DNA from: Acetobacteraceae bacterium
Lineage (GTDB): Bacteria > Pseudomonadota > Alphaproteobacteria > Acetobacterales > Acetobacteraceae
Assembly: GCA_031291795.1 (NCBI GenBank)
Contig: JARLIJ010000343.1
Span: 1 to 48,236 of the forward strand
DNA: 48,236 nt
Direction of reading: 5' to 3'
The notes beneath the pieces are model-generated. The model saw only the letters and a program-made list of their open reading frames with translations. It ran no database searches and had not been told where the DNA came from. The translations under genes were made by a program, and so were the position numbers. Positions 44,448 through 48,236 of the stretch are shown piece after piece; position 1 is the stretch's first letter, and every line of letters starts with the position of its first letter.

Positions 44448-45603
44448 TGCTTGCCACCTTGCTGATCGTCTGACTGTCATGGCCGGACCTGACGGGCGCC
44501 GGGTTGGACGCCGATCGCGGCATCACCCGGTCCGCCGCATCGAACACTCGTTCGCTCTCCGCGCCCCAGCACAGCGCCACCGCCTCGCCGGCGGCGAAAC
44601 GTGCCGTGGCGGCCGGGCCGGAGGAGGCGCCGTTGACCACCACGCGCTGATCCGTTCCCACATGCACCACATGCTCGACGGCGGCGCCCAGATAGCTGGA
44701 CAGCGCGACCCGCCCGACCACGCGCTCCTCGGGATGGGTGCCGGGGGGTGCCAGCACGATCCGTTCCGGGCGGACGGCGAGGGTCGCGGCCGAACTGCCG
44801 GCGGGCGGCGCATAGCGGCCCGCGAGCGCGACATCGGCGCCGCCCAGCGCCAGGACCTGGCCGTCCTGCACGCTCCCCGCCAGCAGGTTGCTGTGGCCGA
44901 TGAAGCGGGCAACGAACGGGGTTGCCGGCCGCTCGTACAGATCCTCCTGCCGGCCGATCTGCTGGACGCGGCCGTCGCGCATCACCACCAGACGGTCGGC
45001 CATCGCCATCGCCTCATCCTGGTCGTGCGTGACCATGACCGCGGTCAGGCCGTTGTCACGCTGCAGGATGCGCATCTCGCGGGCGACCTCCTGGCGCAGC
45101 GCGGCGTCCAAGTTCGACAGCGGCTCGTCTAGCAGCAGCAGCCGCGGCCGGATCGCCAAAGCGCGTGCGATTGCCACGCGCTGCTGCTGGCCGCCGGATA
45201 GTTGCCGCGGCAACCGGTCGGCCAACCCCTCCAGCCGTACCAGGCGCAGCATCTCGGCCACCCGCGCATCGCGTTCGGCGCGTCCCTGCCGGCGCATCTC
45301 CAGGCCGAACGCGACGTTGCGCGCGACCGACAGATGCGGGAACAGCGCGTAGCTCTGGAACACGATCCCCATCTCCCGGCGATACGGCGGCAACATGCGG
45401 ATGCTGTGCCCGTCCACCAGGATATCGCCGCCGCTGGGCTCCACGAACCCCGTCACCATGCGTAACGTCGTGGTCTTGCCGCAGCCGGAGGGGCCCAGCA
45501 GCACCACCATCTCCCCGGGGGCGACGTCGAGGGAGACGCGGTCGACCGCGACGGCCGGCCCGTACTGCTTGCTCAGGTCGCGCAATTGCAGCGCGGCGCT
45601 CAT
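44437..45603 (-). CDS. ABC transporter ATP-binding protein, PotA-like
   Basis: This 388-residue protein has Walker A GPSGCGKTT, Q-loop VFQSYALFPHL, signature LSGGQQQRVAIARAL, Walker B LLLLDEPLSNLD and the H-loop VMVTHD. A C-terminal TOBE domain (about 290-375) is typical of PotA/MalK-type importers. It energises the importer encoded around it. The ATG at 45603 overlaps the upstream permease stop by four bases. Confidence 0.95.
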   Translation of the reverse strand: MSAALQLRDLSKQYGPAVAVDRVSLDVAPGEMVVLLGPSGCGKTTTLRMVTGFVEPSGGDILVDGHSIRMLPPYRREMGIVFQSYALFPHLSVARNVAFGLEMRRQGRAERDARVAEMLRLVRLEGLADRLPRQLSGGQQQRVAIARALAIRPRLLLLDEPLSNLDAALRQEVAREMRILQRDNGLTAVMVTHDQDEAMAMADRLVVMRDGRVQQIGRQEDLYERPATPFVARFIGHSNLLAGSVQDGQVLALGGADVALAGRYAPPAGSSAATLAVRPERIVLAPPGTHPEERVVGRVALSSYLGAAVEHVVHVGTDQRVVVNGASSGPAATARFAAGEAVALCWGAESERVFDAADRVMPRSASNPAPVRSGHDSQTISKVASNAR

Positions 45604-46466
45604 CGCACCACCTGCGCCACCCGCACGAAGCGATCCAGCAGGATCAGGGCGGCGCCGATCAGCACCATCTGCGCGACCGCGACCGCGGCCACCAGCGGGT
45701 CGATATGATAGAGCAGGTACGTCAGGACGGCGATCGGCAGCGTGTTCATCCCCGGGCTGACCAGAAAGATCGTCATTTCGAGATTCTCGAACGAGACGAT
45801 GAAAGCAAACAGCGCGCCAGCCAGCACGCCGGCCCGCATCGCCGGCAGGGTGACCCGCCAGATCACCGTCAGCGGCCGGGCGCCGAGGCTGGTCGCGGCT
45901 TCCTCGGCGGCGCGGTCGTGGTTCACCAGGCCGGCCATGCACAGGCGGACGACCCAGGGCAGCGTGATCAGAACATGGCCGGCGATAAGCAGCGCCAGCG
46001 AGCCGGACAGAGCGAGGCCGCTGCTCTCTTCCACCCAGACCGCGAAGACGTAGATGCCCAGGCCGAGCGCGACGCCGGGGACGGTCAGCGGGGCTAGGAG
46101 GAGGGTGCTGATGACCTCCCGCCCGCGGAAGCGGTAGCGGGACAGGCCGATGCCCGCGGGGATGCCGATCAGCAGCGACAGCACGACGCAGGCGAGCGCG
46201 ATCTGCACGCTGGTCCAGAGCGGTTCGCCGAACTTGTCCAGGATCTGGCCATACCAGGCCAGCGTGTAGCCGCGCGGCGGGAAGGCGATGAGCGATTCAT
46301 CGAACACGCTCAGATAGACGGTCAGCACCAGCGGCAGGAACACGACGACCGCGCCGATGGCGGCAAGGATGCGGGCGGTGTTCCGCGCCAGCGCCTGCTG
46401 GATGCCGGCCACCGGCACAGCGGGGGAGATCGCAGCCTGCCCGTTCATCATGGCCTGGGCGGCCAT
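45600..46466 (-). CDS. ABC transporter permease, polyamine/opine type (PotC-like)
   Basis: This 288-residue inner-membrane protein has six helices and the EAA loop DRAAEEAATSLGARPLTVIW. It is the second permease and first gene of the minus-strand unit (permease C, ATPase, binding protein, permease B, epimerase, dehydrogenase, amidohydrolase). The start is uncertain: ATGs at 46466, 46451 and 46448 all fit, and none has a clear ribosome site. Confidence 0.88.
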   Translation of the reverse strand: MAAQAMMNGQAAISPAVPVAGIQQALARNTARILAAIGAVVVFLPLVLTVYLSVFDESLIAFPPRGYTLAWYGQILDKFGEPLWTSVQIALACVVLSLLIGIPAGIGLSRYRFRGREVISTLLLAPLTVPGVALGLGIYVFAVWVEESSGLALSGSLALLIAGHVLITLPWVVRLCMAGLVNHDRAAEEAATSLGARPLTVIWRVTLPAMRAGVLAGALFAFIVSFENLEMTIFLVSPGMNTLPIAVLTYLLYHIDPLVAAVAVAQMVLIGAALILLDRFVRVAQVVR

Positions 46467-46809
46467 GTCGATTTGCTGCGGATCAAGGCAGCTTTGCCTG
46501 CCTTGAGCCAACTGCCTATACAGCGCGATTCGGCGGCAGTCGCTCGGCCGCGCAAATGACCACTAATTAGGCTCGGGGAAAGGGCAGCACCCATCTTGGT
46601 GACCGTACGGCATGCAATGCCCGAAAACAAGATGGTCGGGTGGTGCCTGCAGGGTAGGAAAGACCAAGTTTCCGCCGCCATACGCGCGAACCTTATAGCG
46701 ACCGATATCGGCTCTCCCTCCGATTGTCATCCTCGGGCTTGGCCCGTTCATACCGGGCCAAGCCCCTGGCGGGTTTCAGGGCAGCACCCTGCGCTTTGCG
46801 GCCAGCAGA
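46467..46809. other. Intergenic stretch of 343 bases upstream of the transporter unit
   Basis: Bases 46467-46600 should hold the promoter of the minus-strand unit. A symmetric CTAATTAG occurs at 46563-46570, but I cannot name an operator. TTGCTGCGGATCAA at 46473-46486 resembles an FNR box but sits too close to the start codon to be convincing. A strong hairpin at 46735-46765 is listed separately. No gene was recognised. Confidence 0.4.
46735..46765. repeat. Strong hairpin downstream of the alcohol dehydrogenase gene
   Basis: GGGCTTGGCCCG (46735-46746) and CGGGCCAAGCCC (46754-46765) form a perfect 12-pair stem with a 7-base loop. It is preceded by TGTCATCCTC, so it belongs to the same GTCATCC-type repeat family as the element at 1480-1589. 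It could end transcription of the alcohol dehydrogenase gene, though no T-run follows. Confidence 0.6.
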
Positions 46810-47973
46810 TTACGCCGCGAGATCCAGCACCCGACGGCTGGTCTCCAGCGTCACGGCCTGATGCTCGCCCAACGCCGTCATACCGTGCTCCTTGAGCTTG
46901 GCGAGAAGCGAGGGGACCGCATCCCGGCTGATGCCATAGGCTGACAAATGGGTCGGGAGGCCCATTCGCTCGAAGAACGTGCGGGTTGCCGCGATCGCGG
47001 CATCGATGCGGGCATCCTCGCTGCCCTCGGTGATGCCCCAGACACGTGCCGCGTATTGCAGCAGCTTGGCGCGCTTCTCCGCCCGCCGGACGGTCAGCAT
47101 CGCGGGCAGCACGATCGCCAGCGTCTGGCCGTGATCGAGGCCGTGTTTCGCGGTCAATTCATGGCCGATCATGTGGGTTGCCCAGTCGCCGGGTACGCCG
47201 ACCCCGATCAGGCCGTTGAGCGCCATTGTTGCCGCCCACATCAGATTGGCGCGGGCGGCATAGTCCGGCGGCTCCTGCAATGCCTGCGGGCCGATTTCGA
47301 CCAGCGTTTGCAGCAACCCCTCGGCGAAGCGATCCTGCACCTTCGCGCCTACCGGGAAGGTCAAGTATTGTTCGGTCACGTGCACGAAGGCATCGACCAC
47401 GCCATTGGCGACTTGGCGCGCCGGCAGGCTGAACGTGGTCAGTGGATCGAGCACCGAGAAGCGCGGGATGACGTACGGCGAATGGAAGGCCAGCTTGTCG
47501 CCGGTCGTGCGACGGCTGATGACGGCGCCGGCATTCATCTCCGACCCGGTGGCCGGGAGCGTCAGGACGCAGCCAAGCGGCACTGCGTCGGTGAGCGCCT
47601 CCTGGGTCGAGCGATCGGCCAGGATGGTCCATGGGTCGCCTTGATAGCGGAGCGCCGCCGCCACGAATTTCGTGCCATCGATCACCGACCCGCCGCCGAC
47701 CGCCAGCAGGAAATCGATGCGGCTTTCTCGGGCGAGGTCGATGGCTTTCTCCAGCGTCTCGTAAGCCGGGTTGGGCTCGATGCCGCCGAACTCGAACACG
47801 GTGAATCCCTGCAGGGCGGCCTTCACCTGCTCATACACGCCATTGCGGCGAATACTGCCGCCGCCATAGGTCATGAGGACACGCGCGCCGACCGGTATCT
47901 CCCCACGGAGATTCGCGATCTGGCCTTTCCCGAACAGGATTTTTGTGGGCGCGTGGTAGGTGAAATTTTCCAT
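46810..47973 (-). CDS. Iron-containing alcohol dehydrogenase, YqhD/BdhA-like
   Basis: This 387-residue protein equals the length of E. coli YqhD. It starts with the family text (NFTYHAPTKILFGKGQIANL) and has the NAD(P) motif GGGS (TYGGGS, VGGGSVIDGTK). Metal ligands lie in NGVVDAFVHVTEQ, MIGHELTA and GLDHGQTLAI. YqhD-type enzymes reduce aldehydes with NADPH and protect against reactive aldehydes or dispose of reducing power. AGGGAGAGAG lies upstream of the ATG at 47973. A perfect FNR-type box 101 bases upstream suggests use at low oxygen. Confidence 0.92.
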   Translation of the reverse strand: MENFTYHAPTKILFGKGQIANLRGEIPVGARVLMTYGGGSIRRNGVYEQVKAALQGFTVFEFGGIEPNPAYETLEKAIDLARESRIDFLLAVGGGSVIDGTKFVAAALRYQGDPWTILADRSTQEALTDAVPLGCVLTLPATGSEMNAGAVISRRTTGDKLAFHSPYVIPRFSVLDPLTTFSLPARQVANGVVDAFVHVTEQYLTFPVGAKVQDRFAEGLLQTLVEIGPQALQEPPDYAARANLMWAATMALNGLIGVGVPGDWATHMIGHELTAKHGLDHGQTLAIVLPAMLTVRRAEKRAKLLQYAARVWGITEGSEDARIDAAIAATRTFFERMGLPTHLSAYGISRDAVPSLLAKLKEHGMTALGEHQAVTLETSRRVLDLAA

Positions 47974-48073
47974 GAAACAACTCTCTCCCTGACCCCGGGG
48001 CAAGCCCAAGCACATGCGTACGCATTCCCGCACGGGCAAGTCGGACGGCTAGGCCTCCGGCCGTGGTGAGACA

Positions 48074-48087
48074 TTGATCTGCATCAA
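48074..48087. promoter_or_regulatory. Perfect FNR/FixK-type box upstream of the alcohol dehydrogenase
   Basis: TTGATCTGCATCAA matches TTGAT-N4-ATCAA at every fixed position. It lies 101 bases before the alcohol dehydrogenase start on the minus strand. No plus-strand gene follows within the window, so the dehydrogenase is the best target. Confidence 0.75.
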
Positions 48088-48133
48088 AGGGGTGGTCATA
48101 CCAACCGCCGAAGACACCGACTCTCCTGCCTTC

Positions 48134-48211
48134 GTCATGGCCGGCCCCTGTGCCGGCCATCTGTCGCGGCAGACTGCCTCACGGATGGCCGGCACGGAGG
48201 CCGGCCATGAC
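48134..48211. repeat. Nested hairpin repeat near the window end
   Basis: GTCATGGCCGGCC (48134-48146) pairs with GGCCGGCCATGAC (48199-48211). Inside it TGCCGGCCAT (48151-48160) pairs with ATGGCCGGCA (48185-48194). The layout of nested inverted repeats with GTCAT ends is the same style as the element at 1480-1589, although the sequence is different. It is probably an intergenic repeat or a terminator of a gene beyond the window. Confidence 0.6.
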
Positions 48212-48236
48212 GGTTGGGAAGGTCAGTGCCAACGGC

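Noticed and set aside
46473-46486. TTGCTGCGGATCAA as an FNR-type box for the transporter unit
   Set aside because: One half-site is off consensus and it lies only seven bases from the likely start codon, which does not fit activation. A repressor site or chance is more likely.

Overview
The window is a GC-rich chromosome segment with genes packed on both strands. It most likely comes from an alphaproteobacterium, and Rhodospirillales/Acetobacteraceae is my best guess. Pointers are an NDUFA12-type complex I protein, a DUF2155 protein, an MCE/MlaD protein, a heme-PAS FixL with FixJ and FixK partners, and a GGAAC-N16-CGTT (EcfG-type) promoter. No rRNA, tRNA, CRISPR array or complete mobile element was seen.

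Layout. 1-7 kb: the end of a dipeptide-type binding protein, DNA glycosylase Tag, an M20 amidohydrolase, a GNAT acetyltransferase, a secreted protein, a lactonase-like metallo-hydrolase and a Leu/Ile/Val-type binding protein whose Shine-Dalgarno lies in a strong RNA hairpin. 7-10.3 kb: an oxygen-sensing cassette of a FixK-like regulator, FixJ-like regulator, receiver-only protein and soluble heme-PAS kinase FixL. 11-15.2 kb (minus): a seven-gene envelope/stress unit (NDUFA12 protein, MlaD, a small protein, DUF2155, OtsB, a HAD dehalogenase, KdsA). 15.5-18.7 kb: an NrdJ-derived protein that has lost the catalytic part, a RidA-like protein and a FemAB/DUF482 protein. 18.7-19.1 kb: wreckage of an IS3-type element abutting a CheR fragment. 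19-26.7 kb: SDR, SMP-30, CsbD, a glgX broken by an in-frame amber codon, and an AtuA/SDR catabolic unit.

26.7-33.6 kb (minus) holds a complete N-type rotary ATPase operon, atpD-C-Q-R-B-E-F-A-G, with almost every junction overlapping by 1 or 4 bases. Its b subunit carries a delta-like C-terminal part and no separate delta gene is present. A CBS-domain gene leads the unit, with an FNR/FixK-type box in front of it. 34.4-38.8 kb: a LysR regulator and a molybdenum hydroxylase (2Fe-2S subunit, Tat-exported molybdopterin subunit) with a cytochrome c. 38.8-46.5 kb (minus): a polyamine-type ABC importer together with a hydroxyproline-epimerase-like protein, a D-amino-acid dehydrogenase and a prolidase-like amidohydrolase, which suggests uptake and breakdown of hydroxyproline compounds. 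46.8-48 kb: a YqhD-like iron alcohol dehydrogenase behind a perfect FNR-type box.

A unifying theme is low-oxygen physiology. The window carries an O2 sensor and a FixK-like regulator, and FNR/FixK-like boxes precede the receiver-only gene, the N-ATPase unit, a small membrane-protein locus and the alcohol dehydrogenase. The boxes were found by eye and the regulatory links are inferred.
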